A DNA stretch of 55,823 nucleotides from Candidatus Borrarchaeum yapensis (GTDB taxonomy: Archaea; Asgardarchaeota; Sifarchaeia; Borrarchaeales; Borrarchaeaceae): positions 1-55,823 of the forward strand of contig JAEOSF010000021.1 in the NCBI GenBank assembly GCA_016840515.1, in the 5' to 3' direction. Below are positions 18,890 through 26,994 of the stretch, piece after piece. Both the position numbers and the translations under genes were made by a program. The notes beneath the pieces were generated by a model. It saw only the letters and a program-made list of their open reading frames with translations. It had not been told where the DNA came from and searched no databases. The stretch's first letter is position 1, and every line of letters begins with the position of its first letter.

Positions 18890-20824
18890 CTATGGGACCA
18901 CTTTCACTTGCTTAGATAGTTTTTTGTTCAGATCAATGAGTTTTTTCCTGATCTCTGCACGTCTATTTACAAGCTTCTCGATCTCAGCTTCCTGCTGGGA
19001 TAATTTATTAACATAATTCTTACGTAGTTTGACTTCTTCTTCACTAGTTCCAAGTGCTTTGATATTTTCTCTAAGACGTTCTTGTTCATTATTTGCAGCG
19101 TCAACCATAGCTTCTAAGTGTTCTTCTTCTTGTTTTAGATCTTCGATTTCCTTTCTAATTTTTATGATTTCTAATAACTGAGCATACTGATGTTCTTGGA
19201 TGAGTTTATCGGCCAATAATCGATCTAAATCTTCTTTTGTAAGGTGCGCTTTATATGTTGAAGTATAACTAACCCGCTCTAATTCAAGTTTCGCTGTAAA
19301 TGTTTCTTTTGGTTCAAGCGTAAATTGATAACGTAAATAATTGTTTGTCTTTTCTATTGGAAGTTCTTTCCCAATAGGCTTAAAATCTGATTTTGGTTCA
19401 TCGATAATTAAAATTAGTTTTTCCTTTTTCTTGTTTCTCACGTCATATATTATAATCTGTTTTTCAAGTAATCGTTCAGCAATGTATTCCTTGCTGATGT
19501 CTACTCCAATGCCACGTGACTCGTAGCGTGTCTCTCGGCTTACAAGAACTTCTTGCTCTAAAGCATAATTAAGGAGACTTTCATCACCAATACGAAGATT
19601 TGACATCATTACTTCACCTGAATATGCATTATCGATGAAAACTGTTGCAGGACCAGCTTCTATAACGATGTTAGATTCATTTGAAATCTTTAAAGTTGAT
19701 AAAGGATTTTTATCAGTTTTTCCGGGGACATAATAGGCTACTTTTTGTGAAGGAACTTTCGTTTGGAATAATGGAACCAAAGCACTTTGATTTCTAAGAA
19801 TCTTCACCGGTGAATCTATTTTGAACACGAAGAAATCTCCAACTTCCTCTGTAGTAGCGGCTGTTTGAACTGACTTATCGAATTCTTCAGCTAAGTCTGC
19901 TGCAAAAGCCATACCTGAAGTAGGGGCGGGAGCAGGTGGTGCGTATTCTTTTTCAGCTTTTGTTTTTTTTGCTCGCATTCCTCTTCTTCTATCAGAAGTC
20001 ATATCTTCCAATGTACCTTCTGCAATCACGGGTTCAATTCCATATTGAGATGGGCGTTCGATACGTGGTCTCATTATACGCCACGGTGAATAAAGATCGT
20101 ACACGAATGAAATAGGTAATCCCGTCACCAAGGTCAACATAACATTATCCCAGTCATTTGTAGTAGTATTGTCAACAATCGCCCATCCTTGAATGGCTGC
20201 CTCATCTTCAGAATGAATAAGTCTATAAGCGATCTTCCAAGAAGGTATGGAACCAATGAAACCAATGAAAACGTCCTTCTGTTCTTCACTCGTGAAATTG
20301 ATGCTTATAGCTTTTATATTCTCCCGCTTAGTATTGGAAATGGTTTCTAACGCAATATCCAAGTCTTTCTGCAATTTTTCATTTCTTATAGAGATTCCTT
20401 GAATATCTAAAGATCGAATTACATTAATTTTACCAGAATGATCTTTTATTAAAGCCACAAAAACTTCTCGTTTTTCGGTTTCCTCACTTTCAGTTCCAAC
20501 GATTTTTCCTAGAATAGTACTATCTTTAAGAGCGATTTCTACTTCTTCTCCAACTAGTTCGCGAAGTAATCCTGTAAATGATTCAGTTGTCGGGACAGTA
20601 ATACTTAGTGATCGCAAAATTTCATTAACTTCGACTTTTGAATCAAACGCAACATTACTTACTTTGTCGCCCTTAACAAGTACGATCAGAGATTTGAGAA
20701 GATCATCTAACGCTTCTTGCTTAAAAAATAACTTTAGTTCTTTACCTTCATGCATTCCAGTTGCAGCGAAGAATCCCACGCCGCAACGATAGAGTACAAC
20801 TTCAGAGATTTTAACATCTGACAT
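18890..20824 (-). CDS. DUF4139-like protein with C-terminal coiled coil
   Basis: A 644-residue protein. The stretch DNTTTNDWDNVMLTLVTGLP, then VYDLYSPW, is typical of DUF4139 proteins. The following half is beta-rich (YYVPGKTDKNPLSTLKISN; VFIDNAYSGEV), and the last ~90 residues form a highly charged coiled coil. There is no signal peptide or membrane span. The function of the family is unknown. GGAGGC lies ahead of the ATG. The gene is followed after 30 bp by the F420-reductase-like gene on the same strand. Confidence 0.72.
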   Translation of the reverse strand: MSDVKISEVVLYRCGVGFFAATGMHEGKELKLFFKQEALDDLLKSLIVLVKGDKVSNVAFDSKVEVNEILRSLSITVPTTESFTGLLRELVGEEVEIALKDSTILGKIVGTESEETEKREVFVALIKDHSGKINVIRSLDIQGISIRNEKLQKDLDIALETISNTKRENIKAISINFTSEEQKDVFIGFIGSIPSWKIAYRLIHSEDEAAIQGWAIVDNTTTNDWDNVMLTLVTGLPISFVYDLYSPWRIMRPRIERPSQYGIEPVIAEGTLEDMTSDRRRGMRAKKTKAEKEYAPPAPAPTSGMAFAADLAEEFDKSVQTAATTEEVGDFFVFKIDSPVKILRNQSALVPLFQTKVPSQKVAYYVPGKTDKNPLSTLKISNESNIVIEAGPATVFIDNAYSGEVMMSNLRIGDESLLNYALEQEVLVSRETRYESRGIGVDISKEYIAERLLEKQIIIYDVRNKKKEKLILIIDEPKSDFKPIGKELPIEKTNNYLRYQFTLEPKETFTAKLELERVSYTSTYKAHLTKEDLDRLLADKLIQEHQYAQLLEIIKIRKEIEDLKQEEEHLEAMVDAANNEQERLRENIKALGTSEEEVKLRKNYVNKLSQQEAEIEKLVNRRAEIRKKLIDLNKKLSKQVKVVP

Positions 20825-20944
20825 TAAAAAGCCTCCAGGTCAACTAACTGCCTTAAGATGATATTGAATGTATCATTATAATAAAAAATGCTCTCGTTAC
20901 TTATTAAACTTCTTCAAATGACGCAAAGATAAAAAAAGAATCTA

Positions 20945-21688
20945 CTAAACTCGCCTTTCAAGTACAAATTGATATACTTCAATATTGTTTTCCCTACAAG
21001 CGATAATTCTACTCTCAGAAATGTCAATGCAGACGATTGCCTTACGTATCTTTTCAGGCGATATATTAAATTTCTTGGCATATGGGATGGGGAATCGACT
21101 CACTTGACCTATTGCATCATCCGTTCCCTTTATCTCAATTTCAATCAGCATATGATTGTCTTTTGAATCAATAAACACCATATCAATGACTCCGCCTTTG
21201 ACTTTTTCTTCTCGAGACTTGTATTTTAAGCCCTCTTCAATCATCGATGGAAAGTTTGCTAATATTCTACATATATCTTCCTCAGATATGGCCCGCTCCT
21301 CAAATCCTTCGACTGTTTCCATTTCTAGAAGTCTTTTAAGATATGAATCTACATCAAAACGGTGTCCCTTTGGACCTTTTTCGTGTGGATAGACCATAGA
21401 AGGTCTTTCATCTTCCGTTACCATAATTATTGGCGTTTGCTCTACATTTAGTTGACTACTCCTTGATATGGGAAGTACGCCCCCTCCACTACTTTTAATG
21501 CGAATCTTTGCCCTCAGACTCACCGTTCTTATCAGGTTCAATAACTCTTCTCTATCAAGTTCGTCTAGTTGATCAGAGAAAACAACTTGGTAGTTGATTT
21601 GATGTTTCTCTTTAACTTTTTCTAAAAGATTTTCAATATACTTTAGGTTTTCATGGTTTTCATTAGCATATAGAATATGTTTCATCAT
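20945..21688 (-). CDS. NucS/EndoMS-like PD-(D/E)XK nuclease-domain protein
   Basis: A 247-residue protein. The C-terminal ~110 residues match the nuclease half of NucS-type proteins: a helix with LANFPSMIEEGL, then GGVIDMVFIDSKDNHML and IEIEIKG, giving D...E-x-K catalytic positions, followed by AIGQVSRFP. The N-terminal ~130 residues do not resemble the usual NucS DNA-binding domain. It may therefore be a nuclease with a different targeting domain. Medium confidence in the fold, low in the substrate. Confidence 0.65.
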   Translation of the reverse strand: MMKHILYANENHENLKYIENLLEKVKEKHQINYQVVFSDQLDELDREELLNLIRTVSLRAKIRIKSSGGGVLPISRSSQLNVEQTPIIMVTEDERPSMVYPHEKGPKGHRFDVDSYLKRLLEMETVEGFEERAISEEDICRILANFPSMIEEGLKYKSREEKVKGGVIDMVFIDSKDNHMLIEIEIKGTDDAIGQVSRFPIPYAKKFNISPEKIRKAIVCIDISESRIIACRENNIEVYQFVLERRV

Positions 21689-21748
21689 TTAAACTCACTT
21701 CATATTGTAAAAGCCTAGATTATGACTAGTATAATGAAAAACGAAGTA

Positions 21749-22855
21749 CTAAAGGTTCTTGATCATATCTACAAATATGTCGCGTAATTCTTCAAATCTG
21801 CCAATTGGTAGACTTTGTAATGCTCTTAATAGTAGATGTGACTGATCTTCAAGGATGAACGAAGCTGTTTGTACATATTTATTCTCAAGAACAGTCAGTC
21901 TAAGATCTTCGTCAATCATTTCGAATAAAATCTCATCGTAAAACTTTTTAGCTTCTTTCTTGCCATTTATTTTATCTTTAAGAAGAACTGCTAGCAAAAA
22001 ATCAAAACCAAAGCGATGCATATCCTCAGGATCTACTTGCTCAACATTAATTAAGCCGAACATTAAGTTTGTTGCTTGCTCAAATAATTGTGAAGTTATT
22101 TTTAATAATTCGCCCTGTTCTGAGGTGCTCAAAAGTGTAGCTTTTAAGAAATTTTCAGCCGCCATGTGAATAAGCCTTGCTTTTACGTTTACAGCAACTG
22201 CATCAAAATCTTTGAAGTCGGTCATAAGATCCCTTAAACTATCGATCTCCGAAAGTAATATTTCAGCCAACTGTGTATATCCTTCAGAGGCTTTTTCAAA
22301 TTGATTTCTTCTCACGAAATCGGAGAGTTTGCTTTCTATTTCGAGAACTGATTTCTCCATTTTATGGTGAAGCTCAACTGCCTTCAAAATTAATTGTTCT
22401 TCTTTATCGAGTTCTGACAAAGTAGAAGTATAATATGAATATGCAGCCTTAAGAAGGCATGCCACAGAGACATCGCGATATTCTTCAAGATTTGACATTG
22501 CATAGTGTTGAAATGCCTTCTCATAGTAATATGCACTCTGTTCAATGTCGTTCATGTCATACGCCGAATTTGCACAGAACATAAGAACTTCGCCAGAGAT
22601 TTCTGGTACATTCGCGTCATTTAAATCATTTGCCAGTTCATTTGCTTTCTCTAGGATGTAGTAAAGATATTTTGTTCCTTTTTCGAGAAGGACTGACATG
22701 GAAATAAACGCTTCTCTTGAAAAATAATACTTTCCGTTTTCAATGAACGCCTTTGCTGCTTGGAAGTAGTTTTCCGCTGCATTTTCAAAGTCATCGTCTT
22801 TCAAATAATGATTTGCACGTTCCATGAGTTCTTCTCCAGTTAAGTTTGAATCCAA
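21749..22855 (-). CDS. All-helical TPR/SNAP-like protein
   Basis: A 368-residue protein predicted to be entirely helical, with TPR-like hairpins at the N-terminus (ENAAENYFQAAKAFIENGKYYF; FCANSAYDMNDIEQSAYYYEKAFQHY). The pattern AAxxYxxAA(K/F) resembles alpha-SNAP-type superhelices, but similarity is only at the level of repeat pattern. No membrane span, no catalytic motif. Probably a scaffold. Same strand as its neighbours but separated by 60-70 bp gaps. Confidence 0.65.
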   Translation of the reverse strand: MDSNLTGEELMERANHYLKDDDFENAAENYFQAAKAFIENGKYYFSREAFISMSVLLEKGTKYLYYILEKANELANDLNDANVPEISGEVLMFCANSAYDMNDIEQSAYYYEKAFQHYAMSNLEEYRDVSVACLLKAAYSYYTSTLSELDKEEQLILKAVELHHKMEKSVLEIESKLSDFVRRNQFEKASEGYTQLAEILLSEIDSLRDLMTDFKDFDAVAVNVKARLIHMAAENFLKATLLSTSEQGELLKITSQLFEQATNLMFGLINVEQVDPEDMHRFGFDFLLAVLLKDKINGKKEAKKFYDEILFEMIDEDLRLTVLENKYVQTASFILEDQSHLLLRALQSLPIGRFEELRDIFVDMIKNL

Positions 22856-22926
22856 GACATCACACTCTCTAAGAAATCATTTTCTGATCAAAGATGAACC
22901 CAGTAGACTTATTGAATAAACAAAAG

Positions 22927-23808
22927 TCACATAGAATTAATATTTTTCGCTCGGAGTTTTTTGGTTATTGGATCTTTCAGCCGGTCTTCTAATAATTTAA
23001 GCATGCCAGGAAGATCTTCGGGAAGCTTACCTTCAAAATTTTCATAGTTGGAGATATGATCATTGAATACTTCACTAGTGACGTGCGAATCTATCCTTTT
23101 CATAATATTGTATTGTTCCTGTAAGATTTCAAAAGGAGTTAGTGTTTGGAATTTACCTGCTTTCCAATCGTCGTATAAGGGGGCCCCAGGAAAAAGATTG
23201 AGAGTTCTGAATCTAAGAACCGTTGGGTTCATTATATTCAGTATGGCTGCGGTTTCATTCGCATGAATTTCAGTATAATCTTTACCCCCAAGACCCAAAA
23301 TGACGTATACGGATAGCCGAAATCCCGCATTCATTGCCTTTTTCGCAGCCTTAATCATCATTCTCGGTGTAGTCCCTTTTTTCATGAGCTTTAACACTAA
23401 TTTACTCCCAGATTCTAAGCCCATATACAGCGTTTCTAGTCCTGCTTCTCTTAGTCTTTTTAATTCCTCGGGCGTTTTCTTTAGCAAATCTTGGTTCTTT
23501 ACGTAACAAGAGATATGTGAAATCTTTGTGAATCTGTGCTTTAATCGATCGATCACTTCCAATAGTAAGTTAGTTGGTGCTGATAAAGCATTTCCGCCTG
23601 CTAAAAATATTTTTTCAATCCATCCATAATTTTGTGCCCATAATTCAATGTCATTAAAAATATCATCTTTGGATCGGATTCGATAGTCTTGAATTCCTTT
23701 ATAAACACTGCAAAATCGACACTTATTCCAAGTGCAGCCCTCCGTTACTCCAATGAGAATAGAGTGTGCTTCAACTGGAGGACGTATTATTATCCCTTTT
23801 ACTGCCAT
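22927..23808 (-). CDS. Radical SAM protein with CX4CX2C motif
   Basis: A 293-residue protein. The cluster motif CTWNKCRFC has four, not three, residues between the first two cysteines. Other radical SAM barrel features are IFLAGGNAL, LYMGLESGSKLVL, VYVILGLGGKDY and LFPGAPLYDDW. The small size leaves no room for an accessory cluster domain. The substrate is unknown. The family with this CxxNxCxFC pattern is recurrent in archaea and bacteria but poorly studied. Confidence 0.8.
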   Translation of the reverse strand: MAVKGIIIRPPVEAHSILIGVTEGCTWNKCRFCSVYKGIQDYRIRSKDDIFNDIELWAQNYGWIEKIFLAGGNALSAPTNLLLEVIDRLKHRFTKISHISCYVKNQDLLKKTPEELKRLREAGLETLYMGLESGSKLVLKLMKKGTTPRMMIKAAKKAMNAGFRLSVYVILGLGGKDYTEIHANETAAILNIMNPTVLRFRTLNLFPGAPLYDDWKAGKFQTLTPFEILQEQYNIMKRIDSHVTSEVFNDHISNYENFEGKLPEDLPGMLKLLEDRLKDPITKKLRAKNINSM

Positions 23809-23949
23809 GATGCTTACCTTTAGTGCCCTAGTCTATTTTTTCTATGCTCAGGATGCTAAAAAAGCGTTTCTATCCTGACTTTATGAAAACTTCTGAAAAG
23901 CCATTAGAAGTCTCGATAAATCTGACGAATTAGGCTAAAATAATTAATT

Positions 23950-23962
23950 AAAAAAAGGAGGA
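23950..23962 (-). terminator. T-rich terminator
   Basis: On the minus strand CCTCCTCC is followed by seven T, 35-45 nt after the stop of the frame at 23996-24268. Archaeal RNA polymerase terminates at such oligo-T tracts. On the plus strand the same bases read as GGAGGAGG but are followed only by a three-codon frame. Confidence 0.4.
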
Positions 23963-23995
23963 GGAAATTAGGTGAATTTCTGAGTTCTGATCCTT

Positions 23996-24268
23996 TTAAC
24001 TGCTAAGCTCGCTTTGTAGTATTGAAGGTGCTATAATTATTGCTTCAGGAGTGCGAATATCATACGCAGAAAGATATGAAAAACAGCCCATAAACAGAAT
24101 TAAGAAGAGCGTAAGGCTTGCAATTTTCACAGGTTTCTTATTTGAACAAATTATTTTTGACTGTAGAATAGAAAAGACGGATTGAAGACTTCTAAACTTC
24201 ACATAAGTGCCCCCTAGATAAAAAGAATCTATCTCCCCAGATTTTGAAGTCGGTTTGAATAACAACAT
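23996..24268 (-). CDS. Possible small single-span membrane protein
   Basis: A 90-residue frame with a hydrophobic span at about 49-67 (PVKIASLTLFLILFMGCF) preceded by SNKKP, and a T-rich tract after the stop. No family is recognised and no ribosome-binding site precedes the ATG, so it may be a chance frame in a 1-kb gene-poor region. Confidence 0.35.
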   Translation of the reverse strand: MLLFKPTSKSGEIDSFYLGGTYVKFRSLQSVFSILQSKIICSNKKPVKIASLTLFLILFMGCFSYLSAYDIRTPEAIIIAPSILQSELSS

Positions 24269-24806
24269 CTTTTATTATGCATATAGTTGAATTTACAGAA
24301 TACTTACACATGCGTGAATGTTATCGTGTATGCTTACTTGTCGTATAAAACTTTATTTGTTCATTATTTATTATTAACATTTTTTAGGAAAACAAAAAAT
24401 ATCGAGGAGGGTCAATTCAGTTCTTTGCTGCAATATGGATATAACCAAAAATCCGAGACAATTCGTTATTCTACCTGAAACGCTTTGAAAAACCTTATTT
24501 TTCAGAGAATCATCATATACAAAAATATATTAGTTTAATATTGAATTCTACTTTAAAGTTAGTTTAGTATTGATTTTGGTTTTTGTAAAACCCTATTCGT
24601 ATCTTATAGATGTTTTAATGAAATCTAGTATTACTTTCACTGACCTCTCTCAGTCTCTTGTTTACAAAACATAATTTAGTCGGATAAATGTGGCTAATTA
24701 TTAGTTTTAGTCGGATATCTCTTTTAGCTTTCATTTTTACATCGGTCTGTCTAGGATTATAAACATTAGTACTAATTAACACGAAAAGAACAAAATAAGA
24801 AAGGAA
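24269..24806. other. 538-bp gene-poor AT-rich region
   Basis: No convincing gene. It contains a strong direct repeat and a palindrome near its right end (listed separately) that probably belong to the promoter of the gene at 24807. A 63-codon plus-strand frame at 24287-24478 has no ribosome-binding site and an untypical composition. Confidence 0.5.
24675..24776 (+). promoter_or_regulatory. Direct repeats TTTAGTCGGATA and palindrome ATTAGTACTAAT
   Basis: TTTAGTCGGATA occurs at 24675-24686 and 24706-24717, 31 bp apart start to start (about three helical turns), which suits two regulator dimers on one DNA face. ATTAGTACTAAT (24765-24776) is a perfect palindrome 30 bp before the start codon at 24807. 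Regulatory role is inferred. Confidence 0.45.
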
Positions 24807-25049
24807 GTGATAGCTTTTACCGAGCTTATTGAAACCACATATGAGCGTTGCCTCATTTATCCAATCAAAATTACCTCAATTTTTCATCCTGAAGAAGATC
24901 CAGATATGGTAATTATCGAGGTTGATTCACTGGAAGAACTAAGATTGATTGCTGAAGGTTTCCAAAAACCACTTCTATATGACGAACACTATTATCTTGT
25001 TATTTTTGATAAGGACATCCACTACAGAACTAAAAATCCCGCTATATAG
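24807..25049 (+). CDS. Small conserved-looking acidic protein, unknown function
   Basis: An 80-residue acidic protein with alternating strand and helix (IIEVDSLEELRLIAEGF; YYLVIFDKDIHY), consistent with a compact alpha/beta fold. Start is GTG with AGGAA just upstream. The promoter carries spaced direct repeats, which suggests regulated expression. The family is not recognised. Confidence 0.55.
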   Translation: MIAFTELIETTYERCLIYPIKITSIFHPEEDPDMVIIEVDSLEELRLIAEGFQKPLLYDEHYYLVIFDKDIHYRTKNPAI

Positions 25050-25278
25050 AACGCGAATTAGTTTTAAATGAAAATAAAAGCTATTTGAAGTTCTTATAGG
25101 ATTTTCCTAAAGTCAATTTTTGTTTTTCTAATTTTATTACTACATACCAATAAAATAAGCTAAATTTACAGAGGCCAGACGGAGTTGAATTATTAGATTA
25201 GATTAAAATGTCACTTTAAATAAACTAATAAGGTGACTAAACAACTAATAGCACAAAATTGGGATCGATGGGATTTCT

Positions 25279-25542
25279 GTGCCTGAAAAAGTCTTCTATT
25301 CACCTGAATTGACCAATCTTGATTTTTGTCATAACTGTAAAATCTGCGTAAATGTCTGTCCAGTCAAAGCACTAAAGAAGACCGTATTAGGCATTGAAGT
25401 TGATCGTAAAAGTTGTGCAGAATACGTTTTATCGAGCGATGAGTGTCTAAGATGTACTGCAATATGTCCACAGGGTATTATTAAATTAGTTCCCTTTGTT
25501 ATTGCAGATGATGGACAAGCAAAACGGGTTGAATCTGTCTAG
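25279..25542 (+). CDS. 2x[4Fe-4S] ferredoxin-like protein
   Basis: An 87-residue protein. The first cluster motif is CHNCKICVNVCP (CxxCxxCxxxCP); the second is an isolated C46 followed by CLRCTAICP. The second motif is stretched: twelve residues separate the first cysteine from the CxxC pair. The protein should carry electrons between oxidoreductases. Start GTG at 25279; an ATG at 25268 is out of frame. No redox partner is encoded immediately next to it. Confidence 0.8.
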   Translation: MPEKVFYSPELTNLDFCHNCKICVNVCPVKALKKTVLGIEVDRKSCAEYVLSSDECLRCTAICPQGIIKLVPFVIADDGQAKRVESV

Positions 25543-25559
25543 TTGTCTTCTCTCTCTCT

Positions 25560-25576
25560 CCAAAAATTGGTTTTTT
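25560..25576 (+). terminator. Short hairpin plus T6 terminator
   Basis: CCAA, five A, TTGG then six T, 18 nt after the ferredoxin stop codon. The stem is short, but the T tract alone can terminate archaeal transcription. Confidence 0.45.
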
Positions 25577-25645
25577 CTCGACAGTAGCTATAAATATTGA
25601 TTTAAATAAATATCATTTTAAAATAAGAAATTGGTGCACAAAGTT

Positions 25646-25729
25646 AGAATTATTCGTGTGCTACTCACATTAGGTATTCGATGGAAAATATTAATCGACA
25701 ATATTCTCACACTCGATTTGAATAATTCT
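25646..25729. promoter_or_regulatory. Long interrupted inverted repeat upstream of RHH regulator
   Basis: AGAATTATTC (25646-25655) directly followed by GTGTG pairs with CACAC (25708-25712) and GAATAATTCT (25720-25729), with a 7-nt bulge on the right arm. An inner pair, CGAT/ATCG, lies within. It ends 30 bp before the ribbon-helix-helix gene and could be its autoregulatory operator or a structured leader. Confidence 0.45.
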
Positions 25730-25759
25730 GAATCTTAAGTAAAGAGTTAAGGCGATTTA

Positions 25760-26065
25760 ATGCCTAGAACAAAAAAAGACACTAAGAATGAGAAGAATAT
25801 TAAACCATACGTAACTAAAACGATTCCCTTTAGCCGTGTTGATGTGCGTATTATTGAACATTTAGTTAACCAAGGTGTATTTACCAGCTTCAGTGACTGT
25901 GTCCGAACTGCCGTAAGAGATTGGATATATGCGCGGGTGGAAACAAATATCAAGGACGAACTTTTAGGTTTGCAAGGGGACATGATTTTTGATAGAGAGG
26001 CTATTAAAATGATGCTATCTGACCATCTTACAAGAATGGACAAGCTTAGAAAAAGGAAAGAGTAA
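25760..26065 (+). CDS. Ribbon-helix-helix (CopG-type) transcription regulator
   Basis: A 101-residue basic protein. The strand TKTIPFSRVDVRIIEHLVNQG and helix-turn-helix SFSDCVRTAVRDWI at residues 20-60 fit an RHH DNA-binding fold, which works as a dimer with the strand in the major groove. A helical C-terminal part (60-101) may dimerise or bind a ligand. AAGGCGA precedes the ATG. The promoter carries a long inverted repeat, consistent with autoregulation. No toxin partner gene follows: the next gene is a ribosomal protein on its own promoter. Confidence 0.75.
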   Translation: MPRTKKDTKNEKNIKPYVTKTIPFSRVDVRIIEHLVNQGVFTSFSDCVRTAVRDWIYARVETNIKDELLGLQGDMIFDREAIKMMLSDHLTRMDKLRKRKE

Positions 26066-26262
26066 TGTGCTTATTTTAAAAACTCTTGGTGTTGTAGATT
26101 ATTCTATATCTTCTACGAATATTAGATATTGATAGAGTTAATCGTAAAGAGCGAAAACTGTCTAATAACATAATATTTAAAAGTATACTCTTTAGACTTT
26201 ACTTGCAAGTCAAAAGTCAGAGTTTAATTCTCTGAAAAGCAAAAAACAGATGAGTGAAAAAA

Positions 26263-26535
26263 ATGGGTAAAAAGAGAAAGTCAGGCGGGAGATCAAAAGG
26301 TAAAAAAGGGGCGTCCACTAGGGTTCAATGTAGTTTCTGTGGTAAACTAGTTCCTAGAGATAAAGCTAAGAAAGTTACAAAATACGTAACATTGGTCGAT
26401 CCGCGTATTTCGAAGGAATTAAGGCAACAAGGAGCTTTTATACCTCGAAGACGGGTCACAAAAACTGCTTGCGTATCATGTGCTGTGCATAAAGGATTGG
26501 TTAAAGTCAGGGCAAAAGATGAACGAAAAGATTAA
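26263..26535 (+). CDS. rps26e: Small-subunit ribosomal protein S26e
   Basis: A 90-residue basic protein with the S26e pattern: MGKKRKSGGRSKG at the N-terminus, CSFCGK and CVSCAVH zinc-binding pairs, and VTKYVTLVDPRISKEL between. In eukaryotes it sits at the mRNA exit of the 40S subunit. S26e is absent from bacteria and known from only part of the Archaea, including TACK and Asgard lineages, so it is a lineage clue. The ATG at 26263 is preferred over a GTG at 26254 because the family starts with M-x-K-K-R. Confidence 0.95.
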   Translation: MGKKRKSGGRSKGKKGASTRVQCSFCGKLVPRDKAKKVTKYVTLVDPRISKELRQQGAFIPRRRVTKTACVSCAVHKGLVKVRAKDERKD

Positions 26536-26600
26536 AAAAACTAATTATTAGGCAAAAAAGTGCAATTAAATGTTCATCCTATCACAGGTGATGATTGTAT

Positions 26601-26837
26601 ATGCCAAAAGACAAACCTGAGTTTTTTATCCGAGTTAAACCCGAGTTTTGTAAAGGTTGTGGCCTCTGTGTTGCATTTTGTGGAAGAGACGCTCTTCAAA
26701 TGCAGATTGAGGTAGAAACTGGTAAAAATGTGCCAGTTGTTAATATGGAACGCTGTAACGGATGCAGGCTCTGTGAATGGTATTGTCCTGATTTTGCCAT
26801 ATACGTTGTTGAAAAGATAGCAGCAAAAGCAATCTAA
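26601..26837 (+). CDS. 2x[4Fe-4S] ferredoxin, KorD-like
   Basis: A 78-residue protein with CKGCGLCVAFCG and CNGCRLCEWYCP motifs. It resembles the delta (ferredoxin) subunit of 2-oxoacid:ferredoxin oxidoreductases in length, the NxERCNGCRLCEWYCPDFAI phrase and the acidic N-terminus. The first motif ends in CG rather than CP. No alpha, beta or gamma subunit genes follow, so it may be a stand-alone ferredoxin or a detached subunit. Start ATG 26601 with AGGTGAT 8 nt upstream; an in-frame TTG at 26595 is less likely. Confidence 0.8.
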   Translation: MPKDKPEFFIRVKPEFCKGCGLCVAFCGRDALQMQIEVETGKNVPVVNMERCNGCRLCEWYCPDFAIYVVEKIAAKAI

Positions 26838-26994
26838 TTTGTTCTGCTTAGTTATTTCTACTTGACTTCAAGCAACAATCAACCCTGTATTCTATTCTAT
26901 TATTTTCGAAAAATATCAAACTTTAAAAAACAGAAATACAGAAAAAGATGTACTTTTTAATTAAATTAAGCATAAATGTCATAAGAATTGACCT

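Noticed and set aside
25760..26065. RHH protein as antitoxin of a toxin-antitoxin pair
   Set aside because: The next gene is ribosomal protein S26e, separated by ~200 bp, and no toxin-like frame adjoins.
26195..26234. tRNA-like arms: GACTT/AAGTC with a 7-nt loop and CAGAG/CTCTG with a 7-nt loop
   Set aside because: The would-be anticodon loop lacks U33, the T loop is not TTCRANYC, and no acceptor stem or D arm can be drawn. Probably chance, or at most a decayed tRNA.
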